DNA from: Calamus simplicifolius
Lineage: Eukaryota; Streptophyta; Magnoliopsida; Arecales; Arecaceae
Assembly: GCA_900491605.1 (NCBI GenBank)
Contig: UESW01001596.1
Coordinates: 62,001-126,000 of the forward strand
Length of the DNA: 64,000 bases
Direction: 5' to 3'
Shown here: positions 46,129 through 55,940 of the stretch, piece by piece
Layout: every line of letters begins with the position of its first letter
Position numbering within the stretch: the stretch's first letter is position 1
Position numbers and translations under genes: made by a program
Notes under the pieces: generated by a model
Database searches by the model: none
Told to the model about the DNA's origin: nothing
The model's input: only the letters and a program-made list of their open reading frames with translations

Positions 46129-46759
46129 CTCCTCCTCTTGTCGGGCCAACCTTTTGGTCAGCTCCTCGGCCTCATCCCTGGCCCTTGCTTTATCGGCCCT
46201 AACCAACTCGACCCTTTCTTGGAGAGTGTTAATTCTTGACTGCTTATCTTCGACCTCTCCCCGGCTTGGGATAGCTCGTCACTCAGCCGGGCTATCATCC
46301 CTTCGTGCCATTTAGCGCTGACTCTCAAGTCAGCACTTCGCAATCGCACCGCTGCAGCTTCTCCTCTACTTCATCGAGCATTCTGGCCAGGCGTTTTCTC
46401 TCGTCGGCGGCCTCCTTCCCCAGCCAGCCCAGACTCTCATTATGTTCTTTCTGCATCGCCGCCACTTCCTCAGAATGCTTTGACTTAACTCGAGCCAACT
46501 CCAAACACGCGTCGTCGTTCTTCGCCAGGAGCCCCTGCAGCTCCACCACTTTGCACTTTTGCTTAGATGCTTCAGCTAGAGCGGCCTGATACAACGCCTT
46601 CATCCCCGCCAAGCTTTTGTTGCTAGCGGCCAGGAGTTCCTCAAACTTCTCGGATGCCTCTGCTCACGATCGGAGTTCGGCACTGGCTCTCCTGGCCTGA
46701 ACGCCGGCCCTCGTCGCCAAACTCAAATGCCAGCACATCGCCCGAGAAAGCAAAACACT

Positions 46760-46836
46760 CTACAGGATAAAGAATGAGTAAGAATATGCAATCAAGTCAG
46801 CCGGAAAGTATCCACCACCCAAGAATGGTGACTCAC
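46760..46836 (-). other. intron 2 of the antisense gene
   Basis: Donor CGG|GTGAGT at 46836, acceptor TCCTGTAG|AGTG at 46760. The 77-bp length is not a multiple of three, yet removal restores a continuous frame into the following coiled coil. Confidence 0.72.
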
Positions 46837-47774
46837 CCGAGAGGCGTAGGCCCGTGTCATCTTCATGAGGGTCGGATTGTCAATGTCGGGAAGAAGATGG
46901 ATACTTTCGGCCACGCCCTGCTGCCCGAACGCGGCATCAACCAACTCCAGGTCCGCAAACTTGTTCGCCGAGGGATCCACACCCGGGTACAGGGCCGACC
47001 TCATTAAAGCGGAAAATGCCTCCTCAACGTCCATGTTCGAGCTACTGGGCTGGCCATCTCCACCCGAGGAGTCAACCCGGGCGATCTCCGACTGAGAAGC
47101 CTTCAACTTCTCAGCCTCTTCTATCAGAACTCTGGCTTGGGCTTCCTCAGACAACTCGGCCAACCCAAGTGCCAACCTCCCCAAAACCCTTTTTGAAGGA
47201 GTCTCCATTGCGGGACTCTCATCTCGCTGCGCTCCCTCTCCCGACCCGTCTCCTGCGGTCACAGTCACCTGCGTCTCCTCTACAGGCTTTGCCGAAACCT
47301 CTATCCGGCTTGCTTCTCGAACCACTGTGGGTGGCCCAACGTCGCTACCCCCAGAATCTCCCGCATAGGGCCCAAGAGGGAGCTCGCCCCAAACCTCACC
47401 AACTGCGGCCGCTCCCTCTTGCTCTCCTACTGAGGTCAGGAGTAAACCCGCAGTTGGGGGAAGCCCCCCAGAAACGACGACTTCCGCCAAATCCATCGTC
47501 GGCTCATCTTTCAAAGGGGATGCGGCCGGAGGAGCCAATGGAATCTCATCCGAGCTATCCGATAGTTCCACCATGGGGCGACAAGGGATCTCAGCTGTCC
47601 TCCTCAAATCCTCCCTTGCTTCCGACGCTCCCGTCATGGCCACTCCGGCATCCGGCGAGCATCTTACGGAAGTATGAGCCCTCTTCTCGGGCCTACTTCT
47701 CTTCGCACCGCTGCTCTCCCCTGGGCGCTTGCCTCTCTTCCTCTTGACAAGACTTGACAACACAGACCTCTTGG

Positions 47775-47858
47775 CTGTAAGAGCAGAAAGTATGCAATTA
47801 AATCCAAACATATTCGCCTGCATAACGAACAATGGAGAAGACAAAAGGGAGGACTCAC
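47775..47858 (-). other. intron 1 of the antisense gene
   Basis: Donor GAG|GTGAGT at 47858, acceptor CTCTTACAG|CC at 47775, pyrimidine-rich before the acceptor. At 84 bp it can be read through in frame. Confidence 0.62.
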
Positions 47859-48807
47859 CTCGCGGGTCCAGAGGACTAAGCCCGGCCGCAAAAAGAGCAC
47901 TCTTCGATAGCAAATCGTTGGCCGAGAACACCTGGCCATTGCGGAGGACATCCAAATCTTTCTCCTCCCGCTCGGACAAAACTGGATGCGTTTCCGCATC
48001 TCGAACGAAATTTCCCCATCTCCAAGGGAAGTCGAAACCAATGTTCCCCTCGGCGATGACGAATCGACTCTTCCATCCCTTTATGGAGGACGGCTTATCC
48101 ACAATCGTTTTGAAGGACCTCCGAGGTCTGATGTAAGGCCACTTCGATTTCCTTCCGGGTATTAGATTATAGCAGGCGCGGGGAGAGTGGCGACGATCTG
48201 AATCTGATGACATATTGAGATAAATCCGATAATACTCCGCCAGCTATTTGGGGCCACCATCGCCGGACAGATATTGTAATGTGTCATGATTTCCTTCACC
48301 AAGGGATGAAGAGGAAACCAGAGGCCTGCTTTCAAACTGTCTTCGTAAATGAAGACCCCATGCTCCAGATCTCACGAGACCCTGTGCTCAGGTCCCGGCA
48401 ATCGCAGAATGACGTCTGGGGGTATACCATACCTCTGGCGAATATTTCCCACATCCTCAGCAATGATCTCCGTAGCTACGTCGTCGGGGCTCATCGTCAT
48501 CCTAGCCGGAAAAAGCATCAGACGAAACGGCAAACGTCGCAGAAGACGGGACTCTCCAGGAAACAGAATGAGAGGATATTGCAAACAGACATAGCGCTAC
48601 TATCGCTTTGCTTCCCCCCTAAGGAAGTCATCTTAAGAAGATGAGGCGCTTCGCCCGAGGCGTCCGGAACTGCCTCGACAAACGCCGCGTTAATCGGGAT
48701 GATGACCTCGCCTTACCCACGAAGGCATGATGACCTCGCTGCATTAATTAGGGCATCACTGCGCGGGCTGTCTAAACCGGATCGTCCCATCCAAAGTGTG
48801 CCACCTG

Positions 48808-48818
48808 GACTTATACTC
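48808..48818 (-). promoter_or_regulatory. TATA-like box for the antisense gene
   Basis: GAGTATAAGTC on the minus strand, between the purine tract and the antisense start codon, about 310 bp upstream of the ATG at 48500. It is outside the LTR, so the antisense gene would have its own promoter. Confidence 0.4.
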
Positions 48819-48842
48819 CCTATGCCCGAACCTGCGCTTCGA

Positions 48843-48862
48843 ACTAGGGAGTGGAGGGCATG
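48843..48862 (+). other. Tat-1 polypurine tract
   Basis: GGGAGTGGAGGGCATG ends directly before the 3' LTR at 48863. Confidence 0.65.
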
Positions 48863-49764
48863 TGTTGGGGGGTAAAATCGCCATTGCATCAATATTCATG
48901 CAAGGAGGCTAAGACCGACCCCGTCCCTTCACCCGCCATGATGTCCCCGAGCTTCCCGTAGCTCGGCTTCCCCGAGCTTCCCGTAGCTCGGCTCCCCCGA
49001 GCTCCCATAGCTCATTTTCTCCGGGCTTCCATAGCACGGCTTTCTCCAGGCTTCCATAGCTCGGCTTTCTCCGGGCTTCCATAGCTCGGCTTTCTCCGAA
49101 CTTCCATAGCTCGGTTCTCCCCGAGCTTCCGTAGCTCAGCTCCCACGAGCTTCCCATAGCACGTCTTTCCCGAGCGGTCCATGATCCGACTCACCCCCGC
49201 GGAACCTAGCGCAGGAGAGCCTAAACCTATCGTAACAGCATCTCAGGCAAAGAATTATGTTGAAGAGTGGTCTAGAACCTAATACGGCTACCTGGGACCT
49301 ACGCACCTACCAGATCCCAAACAATCAAGGAGCTCTCCTAGCCGTCGATCCCTTAACAAACAAGATACGGATCCCAACGGCCCCACAACGGCCTGATTCG
49401 ATCCATCTCCGTATCCTAACAACCTTCGAACCTTCCAGAAGGCGCTCAAGATCCAGGTGACAACCTATAAATATGACACTCCCAGATTCTCTCAGGTATG
49501 CGCTCACTCTCACTCTCCCACTCTCCCCAGCTGCTCGTCGGTGCTCCCCTCTCTAGAGCTCCCGATTGGCCGCCCCTGAAGAGACTCCCCGGAGAGATCA
49601 ACCTCCTCATTTTCTGATTGATCGCCGATTTTTCTCACTGACTTAGCGTCGGAGGGTCTTTCGCGGAGGGCCACCCCCAACGCCTCTCGTGCGAGGACTT
49701 CTGTGCAGGTCCGCCTCAGGAGATCGACTGCGCCCGAGTCGGAGGACGGATTCCGGCGGCAACA
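48863..49764 (+). repeat. Tat-1 3' LTR
   Basis: Direct repeat of 32290-33201, with ends TGTTGGGG and GGCGGCAACA, followed by TTCAT. Confidence 0.93.
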
Positions 49765-49769
49765 TTCAT
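49765..49769. repeat. Tat-1 target-site duplication TTCAT (right)
   Basis: Exact copy of 32285-32289. Confidence 0.92.
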
Positions 49770-50512
49770 CAATTTATTAGTTGATAAATAGTAAAAAAAT
49801 ACTAAAAATATCATGGAATGCCATGTCTCAATCCAATTAAATAAAGAATGTATAATATATGGGATAATATTTAAGTTCTAATTAACATTTTACTCCATAT
49901 GCTTCTTTGTAGCAAGAAACCAGACTTACATGTATATAAAGCAAAAGCTAAGGGAAGTCTTCTCATGCTTTCAATCCTTTGATGTTTGAGCTCATATGTG
50001 AGAATGGTCATGTAGTTATCTTTTTTTTTTTTTAATGTGATAAGTGTTTGGTTTGGATTCTCTCATAATTTAATTAGCTAGAAGAGGAAATATGTAACGA
50101 AGCGGTTACGTACACTTCTGTATGCTATAAATGAATCATTAGCAGATGAAATAATTTATTTTTATAATTTTAATGAGTCCAACAGATGATGCGGTAATAC
50201 TTTGATAAGGCAATTCTTTCTAAAAATTCTGTAAATTCTTTTTGAAAACCTATAAAAATCTGTATGTCTAGACATATCAGACAATCAAAGACTTGTCATG
50301 GCAGATTGAAAGCCGATCAAATAGTACATTATTGAATATGTATTGCGCTTAATAAATTATTAGGCAGGATGGTATATGATAATTAATTATTTAAATTTGA
50401 GGTGAGTTAAGAGAGCATGTCGAATATTTTTTGAAGGGCATGAAGTACCTATGTCCCTATATAATTTTATTTTTTTTATTTTATAAATTTATGATAGTTA
50501 TTTAGCTAAACA

Positions 50513-50520
<8 letters not shown>

Positions 50521-50566
<46 letters not shown>
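50521..50566. repeat. (TA)n microsatellite
   Basis: About 23 TA units without interruption. Confidence 0.95.
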
Positions 50567-50567
<1 letters not shown>

Positions 50568-50882
50568 TCCGTACATTATGTGAGTCCTCAACTAATGTAT
50601 AATAAAGCCAAATCATGCCGCATATTTTATTACATTAAGTGCTCCTTTTTTTCCATCTAATTCTTTGTTCTTTTAATACGAATATGTTTTCACTCACACA
50701 AACAGTAATTATTTTTTAAAAATTTTAAAATACATTTTATCTAATATGCTTTTTACGAAAAGCAGTAATATACATAAATACATATATTATAACTTCGGAT
50801 TTTTATGAAATTTTTAGTGATTATATATATATAACCTAATAATATGAAAAAAATTTTAAAAATAAATTTTTATGTTATCTTT

Positions 50883-50932
50883 CTCTTGACTTTAAAAAAA
50901 AATATTATATTTTTTTATTTTAAAGTCAAGAG
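50883..50932. repeat. perfect hairpin, 15-bp arms
   Basis: CTCTTGACTTTAAAA and TTTTAAAGTCAAGAG enclose about 20 bp of A/T. It could be a small MITE remnant. Confidence 0.8.
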
Positions 50933-51433
50933 GTTTAATTGCATTCATGGAGTTTATGCATGTCTCATCATATTTTATTTAATAATTCTTAAATTTTTAA
51001 ATTTTATTAAGTTAGTGCCTATAGAGATCGCACGATATATATGATAACTCAGAAAAAAAATCTTGTATTAAACATTTTGCTTTATTAAATGTTGTGACAC
51101 TTCACAATACCAATTCAAAGGAAGCAAGAGGAATTCACCTTAGTTTTAAGCGTTGTGATTCAAGATATCATCTCCGATCTTGCCACCATTTCTCTCCCTT
51201 TGCCTCTTTTAACCCGCTGATTTTCACGCATTTAACCCCTCCTAATTAGATTCGGAGCATTTAATTAAACCTTGCTGAACTTTCCTTGGACGCTACTTGA
51301 TAAACAGCCAAGCTAGATCCGAAGTTTTCGGGCACTCGAATCCATGAGAAATAAATAAATAGCCACTAACTAAACAATAAACTCCCCTTCCCGATAACTG
51401 ATCTCTACTTGCTCCTAGCTAGCTACTTGCACG

Positions 51434-53161
51434 ATGAGCAGCACCGCTCCTCCTCCTTCGACCCAAGACCGAAGCCCCAAATCCCTCTCCAGCAACTGCA
51501 AGACCTCGTCCTCATCCTACTCTTATCTCCACCCTCTGAAGCGCTCCCTTTGCTTCCTCACCGGCTTCATCACCCTCCTAGTACTCGTCCAAATCCAAAC
51601 CGTCAAGTTCCCTCCTCTTTCCTTCTCGCTCCCTTCTTCCTCCTCTCTATGGCCGGCCATCTTCCACCAGAACACTACCCTCGAGCTCCATCTCACCCAG
51701 TCCATGCTCCAAGACTCGGTCACCTTCCTCCCACTCAAAGACCTAAGGTTCGCTAACGACCCCACGTCCGGTAACACTTGGTTCATGAGATCCGTCGATG
51801 ACATCTACGAGGATGGCGAGGCCCAACATCTCTACTTCCCTTCCGACGCATCGAAGGGAAGGTTGTTGTGCCTCTTTGGAAACCACGCTGATGATGGAGC
51901 CAAGAACTCTTACGCGTTGGCTTGGCCTGAAGCCCTCCCACACAATGCTACGCTCCTAGAGGGGCTCACGTTCATGTCTGACACCTACTACAACTACGAT
52001 AATATTTGGCATGGGCTCACAGCCATGACCCCATTCGTTGCATGGCATCAGACGAAGGAGTGTGTGGTTCCGGATAGATGGGTACTGTTCCACCATGGGG
52101 AGCTCACGACTGGCGTGAGCCCATGGGTTCAAACACTGCTGGAAGCCTCCATTGGTAAGGTGACGATCGAAAAATTTGAAAACAGTGGTCATGGACCGAC
52201 TTGTTTCGAAAAGGTGGTGGGGTTTAGGCACAACCAAGGAGCCATGGGGTTGAAGAGGAGCGAAAAGGTTTTTGACATGATGAGGTGCAAGACTAGAGCA
52301 TATTGCAATGTTCGTAAAGAGATTGGTGATCCAAAGGCTATTCGGTTGACGCTATTGCTCAGAGATGGGTCACGATCGTTCAAGGACGAGCCAGCGGTGA
52401 TTAGGATCTTTGAGAAGGAGTGTGGGAAGGTGGATGAATGTAGATTTAAGTTTGCAAGATCGAATAGCTTGACATTCTGTGAACAGGTTCGTAGCTAGCT
52501 TCTATTTTATACGTATTATAATTTAACATCTTTCAAATTTTCACTGTTTTTCCCATGCTTTTCCATCTATTGTTGACAACTGATTTGTGATTTTTTTTAA
52601 TCAACAAATTACTACTAATTAATGACTAATAATGATCTCGCAAGACGTAATATTTTAATTGCCTTCGTCTTTATTTTGGGTGGTAGCATAAGCAACACCA
52701 CACAGCAGCCACACTAGTTGATATTGTATAAATGCCATTTTTTTTATTTGTTAAAGGTGTTAGATCACTAACTGCTATGGGGTGCATCTACGTTACTTTT
52801 AATTAGCTAAAATGAAGTGCAAGTTTTATGGGCTCAATGTAATTTAAGCCGTTGGGGAAAAGTCAAGCAACTCAAATAGCAAAATAGACACATTTTGCAG
52901 TCTTATTTAGCCTCATATAACTTTTTTAAACTTTAAAGCAATATAACTAACAATACTAGTTTATCTTTTAACTTAATTTACCTTCTATATAATGATATTT
53001 TTGGTTCAATGGTTTGCAAAGTTTAAATTTTCAAGTTTTCTTGAACATTTACATTTCTTTTTGACAATCTAATTTGCATATATCTATATGCATGTTTCAA
53101 ACAAATATAATATATTTTTGCATCCAATTGATATATATCTATTTTTATTTTTTTTTTACTA

Positions 53162-53258
<97 letters not shown>

Positions 53259-54022
53259 TTATTGGGATTTGATTCATATCTGAACAATTTTCTGAGTCTT
53301 TGACAGTATAGGCTTCATATATATAAATGACTTCCTTTAGATTTATAATTTGCTCTATATATGCTGTAAATTAAAAATGATATATAGAAAATTAAATATG
53401 ATAAAAAAACACTAGTGTATAGAATGCCATTGAGATCGATGTTTATTTGGTTTTATGAGGATTGATCTAGTATGGAAAAATTACAAAATTACCGCTATCC
53501 CAAATCTTCTCATGATGACCAATCAATCCATAAAAAAGAAATAAAAAATCATTGTTATGCAACCATATCTAATAATCCGAGCCTTTGCCATGACTGATGC
53601 AGGTGAAGCTACTGAGTGACACAGATATATTAGTTTCAGCCCACGGAGCTCAGATGACAAACTTCATCTTCATGGAGAAGAACAGCAGCATTATGGAATT
53701 CTATCCCAAAGGATGGAGGGAGTTTGGTGGCCCGGGGCAGTATGTCTTCCGGTGGCTTGCCGATTGGGCCAAGATGAGGCATCGAGGTTCGTGGTGGGAT
53801 TCGGATTCGAAAGGTGTGGCATGCCCCAGTGATGATATGATTAGCTGCTTCCTCCTCCACAAGGATGGCCAACTTGGACATGACGAAGCCTACTTCGCCA
53901 GTTGGACGGCCAGTGTTCTCAGTGAGGTGAGGAAATACAAGTTAACAGAGGCATCCAACAACAGCAGCCAACTACCGCAGCCTGGTTCAAGGCCTTGCCC
54001 ATGTAGCTCAGCACTTTTATAA
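51434..54022 (+). CDS. family GT61 glycosyltransferase (two exons)
   Basis: Exon 1 is 51434-52486 (351 codons) and exon 2 is 53603-54022. The join CEQ|VKLLSDTDILVSAHGAQMTN is in phase 0 with GT (52487) and AG (53602). The product is 490 residues. An N-terminal cytosolic tail of about 35 residues precedes a membrane anchor at about 37-53 (SLCFLTGFITLLVLVQI), typical of a type II Golgi enzyme. Then come a stem and the GT61 (DUF563) domain: GRLLCLFGNH near residue 137, YALAWPEALPHNATL near 155, NIWHGLTAMTPFVAWH near 186, the conserved SAHGAQMTNFIFM near 362, and the exon 2 tail. GT61 enzymes transfer xylose, arabinose or GlcNAc in cell-wall xylan or glycoprotein synthesis. The sugar used here cannot be told from sequence alone. 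The frame is intact and this is the only convincing host gene. Confidence 0.93.
53166..53256. repeat. (TA)n(GA)n compound microsatellite in the GT61 intron
   Basis: About 57 bp of TA followed by about 34 bp of GA, in the 1116-bp intron (52487-53602). Such runs are often length-variable. Confidence 0.93.
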
Positions 54023-54132
54023 TTGTTCCACAGCCAGTCATTGTTTAGAATAATCGCTAGAGGCTTTGTTTTTTGTAATAACAGAACAAAACATGATTGT
54101 GGTTCATGACCTACCATTTAATGTTGGCAAGT

Positions 54133-54633
54133 CTGATGAAAGTGAAGGATACTTTCAATAAGAAAAAAATGATACTATCTTATTATGGAGATATTAAAGG
54201 GAATATAACTTTTTTTGTCTATCTTATAATGGAGATATTAGAGGGAATACATCAAATACCTCTCACATTTATAAGAGTCATGTCATTTCATTAGTTTTCA
54301 TTAAGTAGTGGTAAATGATTAAATAGTGGTAAATGAAAGGATGACTCTTAAATATGAGAAATTCTATGGGTGCGTGTATTAAGTAGTGGTAAAATGAAAT
54401 GACATGACTCTTAAATGTTGGAGGTATTTGCCCATGAAATGTAGCAGAAGAAGAAAATAGAGAGACCCAAAAAGTTGTATTCCCTCTAATATCTCCATAA
54501 TAAGAGAGTATCATTTTTCTTATTGAAAGTATCATGAAATGTAGCAGAAGAAGAAAATAGAGAGACCCAAAAAGTTGTATTCCCTCTAATATCTCCATAA
54601 TAAGAGAGTATCATTTTTCTTATTGAAAGTATC
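54133..54633. repeat. foldback repeat with an extra 100-bp tandem copy
   Basis: A left arm (about 54133-54300) and right arm (about 54395-54534) are inverted copies: ATACTTTCAATAAG near 54149 mirrors CTTATTGAAAGTAT near 54519, and AAGAGTCATGTCATTT near 54278 mirrors AAATGACATGACTCTT near 54397. The outer 100 bp of the right arm is then repeated head-to-tail (54435-54534 and 54535-54633, both starting TGAAATGTAGCAGAAG). Just beyond, CTGATATCAGAGC at about 54647 resembles the initiator-Met tRNA binding site of plant LTR elements. Confidence 0.75.
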
Positions 54634-54826
54634 CTTTATTTCCATCAATCTGATATCAGAGCAGACGACCTTCTTTGGAGGTTTCAGATTTATCCTCTCG
54701 ACCAGGTTGGAAAGGAACCTCCGGGCCACCAGTGACCTCCACGGCCACAACTCCTGCCAGCTGATAGACGTCCCCATGGGAGAGTGGGGAACTGCTCCTT
54801 GATGGGCCTTTTGGGGGGTTCAGACT
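54634..54826. other. spacer before Tat-2
   Basis: Short GC-richer segment that may be the interior of a small LTR element whose PBS-like CTGATATCAGAGC is at about 54647. No gene. Confidence 0.3.
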
Positions 54827-54989
54827 TATTGAGGGGTAAAATTGTTACGCGTCAATAATCGTGTACACGGCTAAGGTTAGCCTCGATTTCTGCTCGCTGT
54901 GAGATATTCGCCAGGAACAAGTCAGCCTTGGTAGATCGGAACGCCCTAGCCCCTCACCGAGCTAGGGATTCTTGAGGTACGGACCTCAT

Positions 54990-55230
54990 ATTCCGACTCC
55001 TCCAGCCGACCTATCTTGTTTCTCGGCCCCAGCTGAGCTATCGACTGTCGCCTTCCGGCTCCTCCAGCCGACCTATCTCATTTCTCGACCCCAGCCGAGC
55101 TATCGTCTATCGCCTTCCGGCTCCTCCAGCCGACCTATCTTGTTCCTTAGCCCCAGCCGAGCTATCGACTATCGCCTTTCGGCTCCTCCAGCCGACCTAT
55201 CTTGTTTCTCGGCCCTAGTCGAGCTATCTC
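54990..55230. repeat. LTR-internal tandem repeat, about 62-bp units
   Basis: About four copies carrying CTCCAGCCGACCTATCTTGT and CTCGGCCCCAGCYGAGCTAT. The second half is again palindromic (CTCGGC and GCYGAG around CCCA). Confidence 0.8.
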
Positions 55231-55533
55231 GCTTCTTGGCCATGCTCGCCAAGCTGTCCCTATAGCTCGGCCTAGTCCGAGCGATATCAACCCCCTCTAC
55301 GGAATTCGGCGCGAGAAAGATTAAATCCTTAAGATTCAAAACAGGAATCATATCTGAAAGTGGCCTAGGGCCCTGAGGCCTATGCTCCCACTAAATCCCG
55401 AGACATTAACAAGCTCTCCCAGCCGTCGATCCTCTAACTAATCGGATACGAATCCTACTGGTCTTATAACAGACTAGATTCGAATCTCAACAGCCTTCGG
55501 ACCCACGATGCCCCCTAAAAACCAGGTGATCCT

Positions 55534-55544
55534 CTATAAATACC
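55534..55544 (+). promoter_or_regulatory. Tat-2 LTR TATA box
   Basis: CTATAAATACC in the LTR, at the same relative place as in Tat-1. Confidence 0.62.
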
Positions 55545-55856
55545 ACAGCTCCAGACCCCCTGAGGTACGCGGTCTCCCCTTGCACACTGGCTCACTCTCT
55601 CTCTCTCTCCTCTCTCTGCCTTTGCTTCCGCCATTGCCGCTCTGCTTGGAGCCCTTGGAGTAAACTCTCCGGCGAGAGCCTTCTCCTCATTTCTATCGAC
55701 TGTTGATCTCCACTGACTTGAGTGTCGGAGGGTCTTCCGCAGAGGGCCACTCCCAATGCCTTCTCGAGTGAGGACTGTCTTGCAGGTCCGCCCAGGAGGA
55801 AGCCCGTCTCGAAGCCCTTTCGCGCCCGATTCAGAGGATGGATTTCAATAGCAACA

Positions 55857-55876
55857 GATTGGCGCTAGAGGAAGGG
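55857..55876 (+). other. Tat-2 primer-binding site
   Basis: GATTGGCGCTAGAGGAAGGG, identical to that of Tat-1 at 33202. Confidence 0.7.
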
Positions 55877-55940
55877 CCTCAAGTCTCATTAAAACTTGAA
55901 GAAAGGAAATAAGGATCTCAATCTGGAAGAGAACTTCTCC

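Larger units (their letters stand above)
45518..48500 (-). pseudogene. multi-exon antisense gene of Tat-1 (Transposase_28-like N-terminus, coiled-coil C-terminus)
   Basis: Reads opposite to gag-pol. It starts at about 48500 (MTMSPDDVATEIIAED). After a TGA, GLWFPLHPLVKEIMTHYNIC and NSWRSIIGFIS match the signature of Transposase_28, the 'putative gypsy type transposon' family. After a shift near 48210 an open block of 473 codons runs to 46792 (SSIKGWKSRFVIAEG, a Lys/Arg-rich stretch, an acidic Ser-rich middle). Three GT-AG introns are visible: 47775-47858 (84 bp, frame-neutral), 46760-46836 (77 bp; donor GTGAGT) and 46058-46128 (71 bp). Removing each gives continuous protein, for example AYASR joined to SVLLSRAMCWHLSL, and RLARQEE joined to MAKLGLDNRALQSE. 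The C-terminus is a long coiled coil ending in an acidic tail (stop at 45518). Stops at 46664 and 45959 and shifts at 46250-46370 show decay. Antisense ORFs are known in Tat relatives; the function is unknown. Confidence 0.8.
32290..49764 (+). mobile_element. Ty3/gypsy LTR retrotransposon, Tat lineage (Tat-1), 17.5 kb
   Basis: LTRs of 912 and 902 bp (32290-33201, 48863-49764) begin TGTTGGGG, end GGCGGCAACA and are flanked by TTCAT. A PBS follows the 5' LTR and a purine tract precedes the 3' LTR. The plus strand holds gag, protease, RT, RNase H, a second RNase H-like domain and integrase (33287-38670). The two RNase H domains are a known hallmark of the Tat lineage. The remaining 10 kb carries a hairpin-unit tandem array (38820-41350), two small antisense coiled-coil ORFs, a second hairpin-type array (44960-45240) and a multi-exon antisense gene (45518-48500). 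Antisense extra ORFs are known from Tat relatives such as Grande. All sense genes are broken. Confidence 0.95.
49770..51433. other. AT-rich upstream region of the GT61 gene
   Basis: No coding signal. It holds a (TA)n run at about 50521-50566 and a perfect 15-bp-arm hairpin at 50883-50932. Immediately upstream of the gene, 51340-51433 looks like a CT-rich 5' leader; an AATAAATAAATAG stretch at about 51349 might serve as a weak TATA element. Confidence 0.5.
54827..55856 (+). repeat. Tat-2 5' LTR
   Basis: Starts TATTGAGGGGTAAAAT, matching TGTTGGGGGGTAAAAT of Tat-1, and ends AATAGCAACA directly before the PBS. The TATA box (CTATAAATACC) is at about 55534-55544, placed as in Tat-1. The left boundary is inferred from that homology, as the other LTR is outside the window. 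Confidence 0.82.

Noticed and set aside
47016..47747. 243-codon plus-strand frame in the antisense gene region
   Set aside because: It is the complement of the antisense coding exon; its Pro/Ser-rich composition is a shadow of that frame.
54645..54660. tRNA-Met gene
   Set aside because: Only a 13-bp PBS-like match (CTGATATCAGAGC); no cloverleaf around it.
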